A DNA stretch of 55,179 nt from Gammaproteobacteria bacterium (GTDB taxonomy: Bacteria; Pseudomonadota; Gammaproteobacteria; Enterobacterales; GCA-2746155): NCBI GenBank assembly GCA_030589945.1, contig JAUUZN010000004.1, positions 1 to 55,179 of the forward strand, read 5' to 3'. The notes below the pieces were generated by a model that did not search any database, was not told the origin of the DNA, and saw only the letters and a list, made by a program, of their open reading frames with translations. Numbering within the stretch: the first letter of the stretch is position 1; the number at the start of each line of letters is the position of its first letter. Position numbers and translations under genes: made by a program. Positions 23,914 through 33,472 of the stretch are shown here, piece by piece.

Positions 23914-23930
23914 GGTACTGACAGATAAAC
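23914..23930 (+). repeat. Partial IS6 end
   Basis: GGTACTGACAGATAAAC keeps the outer 10 bases of the end. It sits 6 bases before the stop codon of the PfkB kinase gene. Confidence 0.5.
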
Positions 23931-23935
23931 GACTT

Positions 23936-24760
23936 CTACCAGATAGCACCTAAATGTGCCACGGTTTCTGCTGCGCGTAAAGCTCCTTTTTTTAGTGAAG
24001 CCTGGATATCTTTATTAGTACTGTATTGGCTTAAAAAAGCTGCTGCAAAACTATCTCCTGCCCCAGTAGTATCTACAACTTTATGTACCGACTCTGCAGA
24101 TTGATGGTATTCATCATCATCAAAAAAAGCAATGCTGCCCTCTGCACCAAGTGTAATTACAAAAAGTTTATTATATTTATTGGCTATATTTTTTAGATCA
24201 GAAATAAGTTTTTCCTGAGATTGATCTAGCCCGAAAAATCCAATGTTAAATTTTTCAATAGATGATTCAATCAAATCGATCGATGGGTGTTCTGCAAAGT
24301 CTGCAAAATCAACAGCCCTCAAACCATCACTGGGGCAGTTCAATACTGAGAAAAACATTTCTTCAATTTGTTGGAAATGTACGGCCATTAACAAGTCAGA
24401 ATTTATAATTAGCTCCTGTTCCTCTTCGCCCATTCTAAAATTGACAAGAGAACCAGCTTCATAATTAGCTAACACTTTTTCGCCATTTTCCTCAATATAA
24501 ATTTCTTGTATCGGTGTAGCTTCGACGCATCTGGAAATGTGGAGTTCTAAATTTTGTCGTTCCAGCTGAGTAATTATGCGATTGGCATTAGCGTCAACAC
24601 CCAGAGCAGTAACAACATGAATCTCCCAGTCTAAGGAAAATTGATTACGAGCATGATAGGCAAAGTTTAGAGTGATGCCACCGGGTAAATCTTTATTGGT
24701 TTTTGAACCTTTATTCAAATAACGATCAATTCCACAATCACCAACACAGACTATTTTCAT
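23936..24760 (-). CDS. PfkB-family sugar/nucleoside kinase (FrlD-like)
   Basis: 274 residues with both PfkB signatures: LPGGITLNFAYHARN near 26-40 (substrate loop) and TTGAGDSFAAAFL near 231-243, with catalytic Asp236. The short length and the missing lid recall fructoselysine-6-kinase FrlD and adenosine/inosine-type kinases. It is the last gene of an operon behind an APC permease and a BtpA/SgcQ protein; its start overlaps the BtpA stop by one base (TAATG). The operon points to a compound taken up by the permease, phosphorylated here and processed by the TIM-barrel protein. The substrate is not determinable. Confidence 0.85.
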   Translation of the reverse strand: MKIVCVGDCGIDRYLNKGSKTNKDLPGGITLNFAYHARNQFSLDWEIHVVTALGVDANANRIITQLERQNLELHISRCVEATPIQEIYIEENGEKVLANYEAGSLVNFRMGEEEQELIINSDLLMAVHFQQIEEMFFSVLNCPSDGLRAVDFADFAEHPSIDLIESSIEKFNIGFFGLDQSQEKLISDLKNIANKYNKLFVITLGAEGSIAFFDDDEYHQSAESVHKVVDTTGAGDSFAAAFLSQYSTNKDIQASLKKGALRAAETVAHLGAIW

Positions 24761-25551
24761 TAGAGTAAAGCATTCCTTATTTTAACTAAGGCTAATGCTT
24801 CTTCTGCATTAATCTGATCATTTTGAATTAGTGAAGTACCAACAATGGCACCATCACAAGCAGCTAATAACTCACTTGCATTTTCTTTACTACAACCACT
24901 ACCAATTAAAACAGGCAAAGAACCCACCACTTTTTTTACTTTCTCCAAACACTGGACAGAAGGTGCCTGTCCTGTTTCATCGCCGGTTATAATAATAGCA
25001 TCTGCTCCAGCTTGAAATGCCAGTTCAGCAGATTTTTCTAGGCTTCGCTTTATCGTCATGGTGGCATACTTAACCTGTATGTCAGCAAAAATGAGTACCT
25101 TTTCAGCTTTAATCCTTTTTCTGTACTTTAGTAACCCCGCTGCATCAATTACCATGTCGCCATAACCTTCACGGAACATCGGATCAATAAAGTAGTCTGT
25201 TCTAATAAATCGAGCTCCCGTAGCATTGGCCACTGCCAGTGAGGCCTGCGGGTCATTGAGTAAAATCTCACATCCCGTTATACAGTTCTTAGTGGCAGAT
25301 CTAACAACATTCGTTATCTGGGTCATTGCTGTGGTAACTTCCGGTGTTGCCAGAAGTTGATGAGGACGATCATATTCATTTTCTACTAACAGACCGTCTA
25401 TTCCAGATTTCTCACATACGTCAGTATCAATCAGTGCTTTTGATATCAGGGTATCAATACCGGGATAACCAGCATAACCGGGCAATGGTGGTAAATGAAT
25501 CACCCCTATCAAAGGCTTAGGGTTTAAGAATATATCACTAAACTTAGTCAT
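24760..25551 (-). CDS. BtpA/SgcQ-family TIM-barrel protein
   Basis: 263 residues from the ATG at 25551, which overlaps the permease stop in ATGA. Family marks: LIGVIHLPPLPGYAGYPG at the N-terminus, DGLLVENEYDRPH, GARFIRTDYFIDP, DAIIITGDETGQAP and VLIGSGCSKENASELL. BtpA was first linked to photosystem I stability in cyanobacteria, and SgcQ belongs to an E. coli sugar-like operon; the true reaction of the family is not established. Here it is coupled to a permease and a PfkB kinase, which supports a catabolic enzyme acting on a phosphorylated sugar-like compound (inference). Confidence 0.88.
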   Translation of the reverse strand: MTKFSDIFLNPKPLIGVIHLPPLPGYAGYPGIDTLISKALIDTDVCEKSGIDGLLVENEYDRPHQLLATPEVTTAMTQITNVVRSATKNCITGCEILLNDPQASLAVANATGARFIRTDYFIDPMFREGYGDMVIDAAGLLKYRKRIKAEKVLIFADIQVKYATMTIKRSLEKSAELAFQAGADAIIITGDETGQAPSVQCLEKVKKVVGSLPVLIGSGCSKENASELLAACDGAIVGTSLIQNDQINAEEALALVKIRNALL

Positions 25552-26888
25552 GCTTTTCTCTCTAGTGCCCAATAAACAGGAACACCTGCAAAGGTTAATA
25601 AAATGCCAATCAAACTTTCTGTTGGGTAATAAATAATACTAGCAATCATAAATACACTGACTACCGAAATATAGACAATTGGTAATAAAGGATAGAGTGG
25701 CGAACGATAACAACCTGGTCTTGAAAGTGCTGGGCGTAAGCGGAAAATTGAACCTACCATTAACATATTAATACACTGGAAAGGTACGACAAAGAAAGTA
25801 ACAATTCTCGAAAATGATCCAAAAAAACTCAGTGCAAGAATAGCAATAATTGAACCCATTATAATAGCACCTGCAGGAACTCCGCTCTTTGGTGAAAGAT
25901 AACTAAGCGAATTGAATATCCACGCAAAGGGTGTTGCTGAAGCCGCTTGTTGATACTCACATGCTGCAGCATAATAAAGTCTCGGTATTGTCATGATCAA
26001 TCCACCTAAAGCTCCAAAAATTGAGATCAAGATAAAGATATTTAAAAATAGACTACCCGAGGCACCAAAGGAAAGTTCAGCAATTGTTGCCGCCACTGTT
26101 TCTGGTTCCAGTTTCATTTGCTCCAGTGTCATCACTTGCAGAAAAGCATAGTTAACCAAAAGGTATATTAGCGTGATGGCCATCACACCGATTCCCATAG
26201 CTAATGGAAAATTTCGATTCGGATCTTTTACCTCACCTGCGACATTAGATGCATCAATCCAGCCATCATAGGTGAACAAAACAATTGCAACACCAGCACC
26301 CACAAATTGAAAGACAGCAAGCCAATTGTATTCAAGTGATTGTATCTTAGGTTCTACTACAGCTACTGGTTCTGCAAAAAATAAAGCACCAATAATAATA
26401 GTTAGTAATCCTGTTACTTTAATCAGTGTAAGGACAACTTGAGCCCTCCCTCCAATCTCGACACCTCGTAGATTAACCAAAGCAAAAAAAGCTATTGCCA
26501 AACAAGCCCATAGCATAGGATTAAAAGCGATAGGAGAAGCACCCAATACACGAGTAGCAAATTCACCAAACAATATTGCAATGCCAGCAATAGCTCCTGG
26601 GCCGCTAATCAATATCATAATCCAGGCTTGCATAAAAGCTACAAAAGGGCCAAAGGCTTCACGAAGAGCGTGATAGGTAGCACCAGACTCCGGCTTTAGG
26701 GAGGCTATTTCTGCTAGTGTCAAAGCTCCACAAAGAGTAATTAAACCGCACAATCCCCAAAAAAAATAGACTTGCCAATTGTGCTCAGCCACTACTGCCA
26801 ACTGTCCGGGAGTAAAAAATATTCCAGAGCCAATCATATCACCCATGACAATGGCAAGTACCACCGACAATCCTAGTTTTCTTTGCAT
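25548..26888 (-). CDS. APC-superfamily amino acid permease
   Basis: 446 residues, about 12 membrane helices, with the APC signatures GDMIGSGIFFTPGQLA in helix 1 and FTYDGWIDASNVAGEVKDP (helix 6 region). It is close in plan to the LAT/FrlA-like branch (amino acid or fructose-amine uptake). First gene of the operon with BtpA and PfkB. With a FrlD-like kinase downstream but no SIS deglycase (FrlB), a fructosamine route is possible but incomplete. Confidence 0.88.
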   Translation of the reverse strand: MQRKLGLSVVLAIVMGDMIGSGIFFTPGQLAVVAEHNWQVYFFWGLCGLITLCGALTLAEIASLKPESGATYHALREAFGPFVAFMQAWIMILISGPGAIAGIAILFGEFATRVLGASPIAFNPMLWACLAIAFFALVNLRGVEIGGRAQVVLTLIKVTGLLTIIIGALFFAEPVAVVEPKIQSLEYNWLAVFQFVGAGVAIVLFTYDGWIDASNVAGEVKDPNRNFPLAMGIGVMAITLIYLLVNYAFLQVMTLEQMKLEPETVAATIAELSFGASGSLFLNIFILISIFGALGGLIMTIPRLYYAAACEYQQAASATPFAWIFNSLSYLSPKSGVPAGAIIMGSIIAILALSFFGSFSRIVTFFVVPFQCINMLMVGSIFRLRPALSRPGCYRSPLYPLLPIVYISVVSVFMIASIIYYPTESLIGILLTFAGVPVYWALERKA

Positions 26889-26963
26889 TCATTTTCCTTG
26901 CTTAAGGTATTGTACATTTATCTAAACTTGTCGAAGAAGATTTACCGTTAATACCGTCATAAG

Positions 26964-27033
26964 GGTACTGTCAACTTAACTTCAGGCATGGATCATATCA
27001 CTGATGAAAACTTATAAACGTTATCGTTACGGT
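26964..27033 (+). mobile_element. IS6 remnant: end plus the transposase start
   Basis: GGTACTGTCAACTTAAC (a changed end) is followed 40 bp later by ATGAAAACTTATAAACGTTA, reading MKTYKRYRY, the start of the IS6 transposase (MNIYKRHRF in copy 1). The frame ends soon after. It lies between the permease promoter and the end of the ABC transporter gene. Confidence 0.65.
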
Positions 27034-27036
27034 AGT

Positions 27037-28182
27037 TCAATCGAGGTTTTTCTTAAATCGCAACGATGCCAGCGCTAGCCCAATAATACTAAATACCATT
27101 AACCACACCATATCATAAGTCATATTAATCACTTCAACATCACGCAAAACTACACCTCTTATTAATCTCATAAAATGAGTAGCAGGCAGCACCTCGGCGA
27201 TATATTGAGCCGCCATTGGCATTCCTTCATAAGGGAACATGAATCCTGATAACAAGATTGATGGCAGCAATACAAATAATGTTAATTGCATCGATTGTAA
27301 CTGGTTCTGAGCAACTGTCGATATCACTAAGCCAAGAGTTAGACTGGCGATGATGAAAAGTAGAGTCGCAGCTGCAATTTGCCACAATCCCCCATTAATC
27401 GGTACGTTGAAAACACCATAACCAATGGCGAGGATAATGGCCACTTGAAGCATTCCAATAAAAATATAGGGGATTATTTTACCTATCATCAGTTCAAGAG
27501 AATGAATGGGAGTGTTGATGAGTAATTCTAGATTACCCCTTTCACGCTCTCGAACAATAGCGGCAGAGGTAAACATTATCATTGTCATGGTGAGTATCAC
27601 ACCGATTAACCCAGGTACAATATTGACTGCTGTTCTTTGCTCTGGATTATAAAGCAGTGCGACTTCAAAGGTAGCTGTATTTCTGTTTGCAGGCTTATCG
27701 AGTAACTCAGTAAGAGGCATGTTGCCTAGGCTTCTTATTGCTGCTGCTACCATGGTATCGGAGCCATCGGCTATCCACTGCGCTATCGGTCGACTAGTTT
27801 CTTCATCACTTGATGGTGGCAAGCCTAATCCTATCGTTCTATGCCGTACTAGACGGTTATCCACATCATGAGGAATCACTAATACGGCTCTAACCTCAGA
27901 TTTGGCGATAGCTGAATTGGCAGATTTCACATCATCATAGCGATGTGTAAATGCAACAACCTGAGTAGCTGTAATCGTCTGTACCAATGCGCGACTTAAC
28001 CCACTATTACTGTGATCAACTAATCCCACAGGGATATCACGTATGTTTGTATTAATCGCATAGCCAAACATCAATAACTGGATCAGTGGGATCATGACAA
28101 TCATGCGAAGAGTCATTCTATCTCGTTTTAACTGAATGAGTTCTTTATTGTAAACAGCTTGAATACGAATCAACGAATTCAT
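27037..28182 (-). CDS. ABC-2 type exporter permease (YbhS/YbhR-like)
   Basis: 381 residues. An N-terminal helix (MIVMIPLIQLLMFGYAINT) is followed by a large periplasmic domain (about 45-190) and five C-terminal helices with the ABC-2 signature RERERGNLELLINTPIHSLE near 210-230. In E. coli, YbhG-YbhF-YbhS-YbhR form an efflux system; here a single permease follows the adaptor and ATPase with 4-base overlaps, so it may work as a homodimer. The exported compound is unknown. Confidence 0.88.
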   Translation of the reverse strand: MNSLIRIQAVYNKELIQLKRDRMTLRMIVMIPLIQLLMFGYAINTNIRDIPVGLVDHSNSGLSRALVQTITATQVVAFTHRYDDVKSANSAIAKSEVRAVLVIPHDVDNRLVRHRTIGLGLPPSSDEETSRPIAQWIADGSDTMVAAAIRSLGNMPLTELLDKPANRNTATFEVALLYNPEQRTAVNIVPGLIGVILTMTMIMFTSAAIVRERERGNLELLINTPIHSLELMIGKIIPYIFIGMLQVAIILAIGYGVFNVPINGGLWQIAAATLLFIIASLTLGLVISTVAQNQLQSMQLTLFVLLPSILLSGFMFPYEGMPMAAQYIAEVLPATHFMRLIRGVVLRDVEVINMTYDMVWLMVFSIIGLALASLRFKKNLD

Positions 28183-29120
28183 TGTCGACCACTCCCAGTA
28201 CAGGTTACAAATACATCCTCTAAACTGGGTCGGACATTGATCAGTTGGTTTTTACTAAAATCACTGTGTTGCTGTAATAAAAAATTAATCGGCTCTTGTA
28301 TCTTATCGTCAATAAGTACGCGCAAACGTGAACCTAACTGGGCGGCACTAATAACCTCATTTAGTAAAAGTAGTTTCTTTTTTAATTCACGTAATCCCTC
28401 TGCTTCTACTTCTACAACGTTTGCACCCATCTGCGACATCAATTCATCGGGAGTACCATCGACACGTTTAATTCCCGATTCCAAAATGGCAAGTTTATGG
28501 CAGCGTTCAGCTTCATCCATGTAATGAGTTGATACTAGGATGGTGGTGCCTTGATCGCACAGGTCAAACAATTTTTCCCAAAAGTCTCTTCGATTTTCAG
28601 GATCAACCGCCGATGTCGGTTCATCTAAAAAGAGTAGATCAGGTTTATGAATTGTCGCCGCGGCTAGACCTAATCGTTGTTTTTGTCCGCCACTCATACT
28701 ACCTGCTAACTGAGATGATAATTCATTCAAGCTGTAAACTGATAATAGCTCGGTGATCCTTTGATGTTGTTGTTTTGCTGACAAGCCATATATTTTCGCA
28801 ATAAATCTGAGGTTTTCGCTTACCGTTAAATCGTCATATAAGGAAAATTTTTGCGTCATGTAACCAATGCGTAACCGTAACTTTTCAGCATCTTTAGGAA
28901 GTTGGTATCCAAGCACATTAATAGAGCCTGAACTGGGCTTAAGCAAACCTGTTAGTAGGCGAATAGCCGTTGTTTTTCCGCAACCATTAGGCCCAAGAAA
29001 ACCATAAATTTGGCTTTTTTCAACCGCGAGATCAAGATTATCAATCGCCTTCAAATCTCCAAAATATCGGCTTAACTTATTTGCACGAATTGCAAACTGC
29101 ATTGTCTCAGTCACACTCAT
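28179..29120 (-). CDS. ABC transporter ATP-binding protein
   Basis: 313 residues. Walker A GPNGCGKT at 43-50, Q-loop MTQKFSLYDDLT, signature SMSGGQKQRL at 141-150, Walker B LLFLDEP at 162-168, H-loop STHYMDE. The C-terminal 80 residues (GANVVEVEAEGLRELKKKLL) form the small accessory domain seen in drug- and lipid-export ATPases. It overlaps both neighbours by 4 bases (ATGA), so the three exporter parts are made together. Confidence 0.92.
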   Translation of the reverse strand: MSVTETMQFAIRANKLSRYFGDLKAIDNLDLAVEKSQIYGFLGPNGCGKTTAIRLLTGLLKPSSGSINVLGYQLPKDAEKLRLRIGYMTQKFSLYDDLTVSENLRFIAKIYGLSAKQQHQRITELLSVYSLNELSSQLAGSMSGGQKQRLGLAAATIHKPDLLFLDEPTSAVDPENRRDFWEKLFDLCDQGTTILVSTHYMDEAERCHKLAILESGIKRVDGTPDELMSQMGANVVEVEAEGLRELKKKLLLLNEVISAAQLGSRLRVLIDDKIQEPINFLLQQHSDFSKNQLINVRPSLEDVFVTCTGSGRQ

Positions 29121-30058
29121 GGCAATTCAATTTGTGCCGGTATTCCATTAGGTAAATCTGCTGCCTCATCGGACAATTGCACTTCGGCCAAATACATCAA
29201 TCGAGCTCGTTCCTGTTGGTTCAGTGCGTAATATGGCGTGAACGCTGGTTCCGTAGATATCCATCGTACCTTGCCATTAAATGGCTTTTCTAGACCATCA
29301 ACATGAACAATAAGTAGATCCCCTGTCTTGATCTTAACTCGGTAGGGTTCCGGGACATAAATTCTAGCAAAGGGGGACGTACCAGCAAGCACGATTGCTA
29401 ATGGGCTACCCATGGTAACTCTTTCTCCGAGATTCCAAGGAAGATTATCCAGGATTCCATCTCTAGTAGCGCGAATAGTTAAATCGGCTAGTTTTTTATT
29501 CTCTCCATCAAGCATCGCTCTTGCAGCATCAAGCTGAGCTTCAGCCATCCGTAGATCTTCGTCTCTTGTACCTTTAATAAGTTCATGCAACTTTTCGTTA
29601 GCAAAGGTCAATCCTGCTCTATCTGAATCACGTGCTGCAAGCGCTAGATCCAAATTAGCTTTACTACTTAAATCGAGTTTGGCAGTATCTTGTTGTCTGC
29701 GATAACTTGCTTCACTTTGAATTAATCTTGCCTTTACACCCGCAACATTTGCTCGAAGTGCGGAGATCTCTTCTTCGCGAGCTCCTTTGCGTAGTTTGTC
29801 CAGATTTGCTTCTAACTGTGCGACACTGGCCTTCGCCTGAAGTACCATAGATTTTTGATGAGTATCATCCAAACGAACTAACACAGTGCCTTTTATAACT
29901 TTACTACCAGCCAAAACAGGTAGCGCAACAACCACTTCATTTATCGTTGCAGTATGCGCAATTCTATCTCGCTCTAGAGTCCCTAGTGCAAATTTTTCAG
30001 CGGATTTGTCACAAGCAGAAATTGATAATAAAAGCAGTAAGATAATGGCAAAACGCAT
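29117..30058 (-). CDS. HlyD/YbhG-family adaptor, lipoprotein-anchored
   Basis: 313 residues. The lipobox ISAC gives Cys16 as the anchor, so unlike YbhG it is a lipoprotein. Biotinyl-lipoyl halves (VVALPVLAGSKVIKGTVLVR and IRATRDGILDNLP) flank a long alpha-helical hairpin (about 75-195), and a beta-barrel part follows (GKVRWISTEPAFTP). It would bridge the inner-membrane exporter to an outer-membrane channel not encoded here. A good Shine-Dalgarno (GAGGGAA) precedes the ATG. Confidence 0.88.
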   Translation of the reverse strand: MRFAIILLLLLSISACDKSAEKFALGTLERDRIAHTATINEVVVALPVLAGSKVIKGTVLVRLDDTHQKSMVLQAKASVAQLEANLDKLRKGAREEEISALRANVAGVKARLIQSEASYRRQQDTAKLDLSSKANLDLALAARDSDRAGLTFANEKLHELIKGTRDEDLRMAEAQLDAARAMLDGENKKLADLTIRATRDGILDNLPWNLGERVTMGSPLAIVLAGTSPFARIYVPEPYRVKIKTGDLLIVHVDGLEKPFNGKVRWISTEPAFTPYYALNQQERARLMYLAEVQLSDEAADLPNGIPAQIELP

Positions 30059-30119
30059 TGTAAATTCCCTCTTAATGTTTGCATCTCACGAGTATACTTG
30101 AATAAAATATTAAATTGAG

Positions 30120-30417
30120 AAATTGATCCACCTTTCTTCTCTATGTATCTATCAAAAAAGAAGAAAATTATTGCTCCTGATATAAAGAGTACTGTCATAG
30201 GTACAAGAGGCATTACCTCCATACCTTTCGGTACTAAAACAAAGGCTACAGCAGCAATTATAATTCCTCCGCCAAATGCAATTGAAGTGTGAATTATTTC
30301 TTGTTTGACAAAACCTTGACGAAAATACACCTCAAATAGTTTTGAAAATAATCCTCCAAGAAATACCGTGATCCCAGATAAGGATGAGTAGAATATTATT
30401 TTAGATAAATCATCCAT
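30120..30417 (-). pseudogene. N-terminal fragment of a ZIP-family metal transporter
   Basis: Reads MDDLSKIIFYSSLSGITVFL, then GGLFSKLFE, IHTSIAFGGGIIIAAVAFVL and MTVLFISGAIIFFFFDRYIE, followed by KKGGSISQF: the first three helices and loop of a bacterial ZIP transporter, which normally has eight helices and about 240-270 residues. After about residue 100 the sense changes into the leader of the HlyD gene, and the frame runs on meaninglessly into that gene. The metal-site helices are missing, so it cannot transport. Confidence 0.7.
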
Positions 30418-30604
30418 TTGTATTCCTGCTAACGCTCTGAGTAAACGGGTGTAGCTCAACTTCTAAAATGCTCAATCTGAGGCTACGGTCACATATATGA
30501 TAACAGAAGGAACACATCAGAGAGTTGCTACTAAGTATTTAGCTGCTCTAGAAGGTGCAGTGGCAGTTTGAGATTAAAAATAACTTGATTTGTTCGGTTT
30601 AGAA

Positions 30605-30622
30605 TTTTAACTTGTTGGTACC
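30605..30622 (-). repeat. Degenerate IS6 end
   Basis: TTTTAACTTGTTGGTACC resembles the right end GTTAACTTGTCAGTACC with three changes. It lies 23 bp before the DUF2238 gene, at the border with the ZIP/exporter block. Confidence 0.5.
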
Positions 30623-30645
30623 CATTTGAAGAGTCATAATGTTTT

Positions 30646-31383
30646 ATGCTGTCGATTAGAGATATTCCACATAGAAAATATCTGCTTATTCTTGCAATTC
30701 TGTTTATTGTTGAATTTATTGTTCTTGCAATAAAGCCACATGATCGTGCTGATTGGGCCCTTGAAAATGTATTGGTCATACCTTTTGTATTACTAATGAT
30801 ACTTTCCTATAAACATCTGCTTTTCTCAAGAGTGTCATATACTTTAATTTTTCTATTTTTGATTCTCCATGAAATTGGCTCTCATTATACTTATTCGAAA
30901 GTACCATACGATAACTGGTTCATATCATTAACAGGTACTAGCTTAAATGAAATTATGGATTGGGAAAGAAACAATTTTGACCGAATAGTACATTTTTTAT
31001 ATGGCCTATTACTGGCCTATCCTATTCGAGAATTCTATTTCAGGGTTGCCGACGCTGATGGCTTTTGGGGATATTTCCTACCTCTTGATTTAACATTATC
31101 AACCTCTGCCCTTTTTGAATTAATTGAATGGGGTGCCGCTGAATTTTATGGTGGAAACTTGGGTGCTGCTTATCTGGGTACACAGGGCGATATCTGGGAT
31201 GCCCAGAAAGACATGGCTCTAGCAGGCCTTGGAGCCTTAATAGCAATGCTAATTACTTTAGCAATTAATCTATATTTGCAAAAAGATTTTGCAAAGGAAT
31301 GGTCTAAAAGCCTTGAAATTAAACATCTACAACCATTGGGAGAAGATGAACTGGCTCGAATGCTGGACGATACAGAGCAATAA
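30646..31383 (+). CDS. DUF2238 inner-membrane protein (YjdF-like)
   Basis: 245 residues with six or so membrane helices and the DUF2238 core: LILHEIGSHYTYSKVPYDNW, NNFDRIVHFLYGLLLAYPIR, FELIEWGAAEFYGG and GDIWDAQKDMALAGLGALIA. The conserved His, Asp and Glu lie in the membrane region (HEIGSHY, DRIVHF, ELIEW). The family's function is unknown. The first ATG is at 30646; the first residues look cytoplasmic. It converges on the APC gene at 31422. Confidence 0.85.
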   Translation: MLSIRDIPHRKYLLILAILFIVEFIVLAIKPHDRADWALENVLVIPFVLLMILSYKHLLFSRVSYTLIFLFLILHEIGSHYTYSKVPYDNWFISLTGTSLNEIMDWERNNFDRIVHFLYGLLLAYPIREFYFRVADADGFWGYFLPLDLTLSTSALFELIEWGAAEFYGGNLGAAYLGTQGDIWDAQKDMALAGLGALIAMLITLAINLYLQKDFAKEWSKSLEIKHLQPLGEDELARMLDDTEQ

Positions 31384-31421
31384 ATATACTGCCATTTACT
31401 ATTCCCTAAAAAAATCAAACC

Positions 31422-32633
31422 TCAAGATAATTGCATTCCTATTAAACCGATGCATACCAGAGATCCTATTAAAGGAATCCATATTGGATAACATACAGCT
31501 CCTTCACAATAGGGATGACGACGTTTTATAACCACTAGTGCAATATTCACCAATGTATAAATAATTAGCATGATAAGACTAGTGAGTTTTGCCAGTGTAA
31601 TTAATGGTAACCACAATGCGAAAATTAAAATAGCTATGGCTACAAGTGCAGTAGCAATTAATGGGGTTTGCGTGACTCGATTTACAGAAGCAAGTACTTT
31701 GGGGGCCATTTTTTGCATACCCATGCCATAGATAACCCGTGAAGCCATAATGAGTTGCACAAGCGCACCATTAATAACTGCCACTAGACTGATTAATCCT
31801 ATCATTGTAGGAGAGTATCCTGCATGGGCGACCATATCTGCAAGTGGAGCTTCGCTAGTGGAGAGTTGATCTATGGGCATTGTATGTACTGCCATTCCTA
31901 CGACTGCAATATAGAGAAAGGTTGAAAGTAGCACTGATAAAATAATTGCTCTGGGAACAGTGCGGCGCGGATTTTTTACTTCCTCTGCAACATTGGCCAT
32001 ATCCTCAAACCCTATAAACGCATAGAAAGCAAGGAATCCCCCTAGGGCGATTGCAGAAATACTACCCGCATCAGGCAGTGCAAATATAGTTTCCCATGAG
32101 TTGACCACTTCGTTGTTATAGCCTGTATATAACACAAAAAACAAGCCGCCGACTTCCAGTAGTGTAATAGCCATGATCAGGATAGCCGTTTGAGTAATAC
32201 CCCATGCTGCTATGATTGATAAGAATGCTATCAGCCCACTGATAACTAACCAGCGAGGTACATCTACAAAGATTTGTAAATAACCAACAAAGCCATTTGC
32301 CATTGTTGCTGCAGAAATTATTCCGGTAAAGATAACAAGCAAGCCAACGAGCCTAGATAGGTTTTTTTTGTGCCAAGCTACTTCGACATAAATGGCCGCC
32401 GCGGCGCTTTTTGGAAATCTAGAAACTAGCTCTGCATAACTAAATGCAGTAAATATTGCAATAATACCAGCGAGCAAAAAAGAGAAAGGTGCGTATATGC
32501 CTGCTTCTCCTGCGACCTTACCGATTAGTACATAAATCCCCGCGCCAATGATCGTGCCCAAGCCATAAAAAGTAAGCATGGTTAGAGAAAGTGAGCGTTT
32601 TAAGGGTATTGATCCTGTAATGTTATTCCCCAA
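31422..32633 (-). CDS. APC-superfamily amino acid permease
   Basis: 403 residues, about 12 membrane helices. Helix 1 has GLGTIIGAGIYVLIGKVAGEAG (split: GLGTIIGAGIYVLIGKV) and helix 6 FYAFIGFEDMANVAEEVKNP, the APC substrate-binding features. It belongs to the cationic amino-acid/ethanolamine-like branch and ends soon after helix 12. No metabolic gene is coupled to it, so the substrate is open. It is one of three APC carriers in the window, each of a different subgroup. Confidence 0.88.
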   Translation of the reverse strand: MGNNITGSIPLKRSLSLTMLTFYGLGTIIGAGIYVLIGKVAGEAGIYAPFSFLLAGIIAIFTAFSYAELVSRFPKSAAAAIYVEVAWHKKNLSRLVGLLVIFTGIISAATMANGFVGYLQIFVDVPRWLVISGLIAFLSIIAAWGITQTAILIMAITLLEVGGLFFVLYTGYNNEVVNSWETIFALPDAGSISAIALGGFLAFYAFIGFEDMANVAEEVKNPRRTVPRAIILSVLLSTFLYIAVVGMAVHTMPIDQLSTSEAPLADMVAHAGYSPTMIGLISLVAVINGALVQLIMASRVIYGMGMQKMAPKVLASVNRVTQTPLIATALVAIAILIFALWLPLITLAKLTSLIMLIIYTLVNIALVVIKRRHPYCEGAVCYPIWIPLIGSLVCIGLIGMQLS

Positions 32634-32724
32634 TATCGCAAATTAAAATTATTAAACGGCATATTATCTCTGTCTAATAAATGCTGAACTTCGTTGCCTT
32701 ATGTGGTCGCAACTCATTATGTCA

Positions 32725-33165
32725 TTATAGTTTCTTGGGTAGATAGCTGCGTATTTCTTCTAATGAGTCATGAGTAATATTTTTTGAAATTTCACCTTGA
32801 ACTTTTTTATAAGTGGTTTCGGATAGTTTTTTCCGTAATAAACCTAAAAATCTGGGAGAGGAAATTATATAAAGTGCATCAAATCGCATTTTATTATTAG
32901 CCTTTTCAATGGCCTCAGCAACCACATGTGCAAATTGATTTTGATGCTGGTGTTTTATTGCATGATGTTCACTAACACCATGAGAAGAAGTATTACCTTT
33001 ACCATCACGTTGACTACCGATTTTGTCAGATACAAGATCTTGATCTCGCAAACGAACCGTCGTTTCTAGCAAGGTTTCAATTTCAGTCAAGATATTATCA
33101 TCATGATGTGATTCAAAAATCCTTGCACAGCTACTATTTGCAACAATGATAAGAGTTCGGGACAT
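32725..33165 (-). CDS. Host-attachment protein family (eRF1-like fold)
   Basis: 146 residues. LIIVANSSCARIFESH at the N-terminus, then DLVSDKIGSQRDGKGNTSSH, HHAIKHQHQNQFAHVVAEAI, FDALYIISSPRFLGLLRKKL and a C-terminal EEIRSYLP: the pattern of proteins annotated as required for attachment to host cells, named from a plant-associated bacterium. The biochemical role is unknown and the name should not be read as evidence of a host. It is divergent from the hemerythrin gene across a region with an FNR-like box. Confidence 0.85.
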   Translation of the reverse strand: MSRTLIIVANSSCARIFESHHDDNILTEIETLLETTVRLRDQDLVSDKIGSQRDGKGNTSSHGVSEHHAIKHQHQNQFAHVVAEAIEKANNKMRFDALYIISSPRFLGLLRKKLSETTYKKVQGEISKNITHDSLEEIRSYLPKKL

Positions 33166-33306
33166 TATTACTTCTCCTGTATTAACATTAACTCAGTCTA
33201 TCAATGGCTACCTTGTCTTCTTTGTTGGATTTCAGAAAAGGTTTTTCTTCTTCATATCAATTATTTATCTCATGTGAATAAATACCACACTCAGCTGTGA
33301 GCTTCT

Positions 33307-33320
33307 TTGATCTAAATCAT
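33307..33320. promoter_or_regulatory. FNR/ANR/DNR-like box
   Basis: TTGATCTAAATCAT against the consensus TTGATNNNNATCAA, one mismatch. It lies in the 307-bp divergent region, 153 bp before the hemerythrin start and 142 bp from the host-attachment start. Oxygen- or nitric-oxide-responsive control fits the hemerythrin/DUF2249/NnrS-like genes. The rest of this intergenic region shows no gene. Confidence 0.6.
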
Positions 33321-33472
33321 GGATGCTTGATTCACTATATAGCTATTTCATTAAACAACAATCAACACTTTTATTGATCTAGGTCTAATCAGAATAGACA
33401 AATTAGCTGGGTTATTACGTTTTGCTTGGTTAAAATAGTCAGCCAGTTAAATCGTTAAGGAGTTAGTTTATA

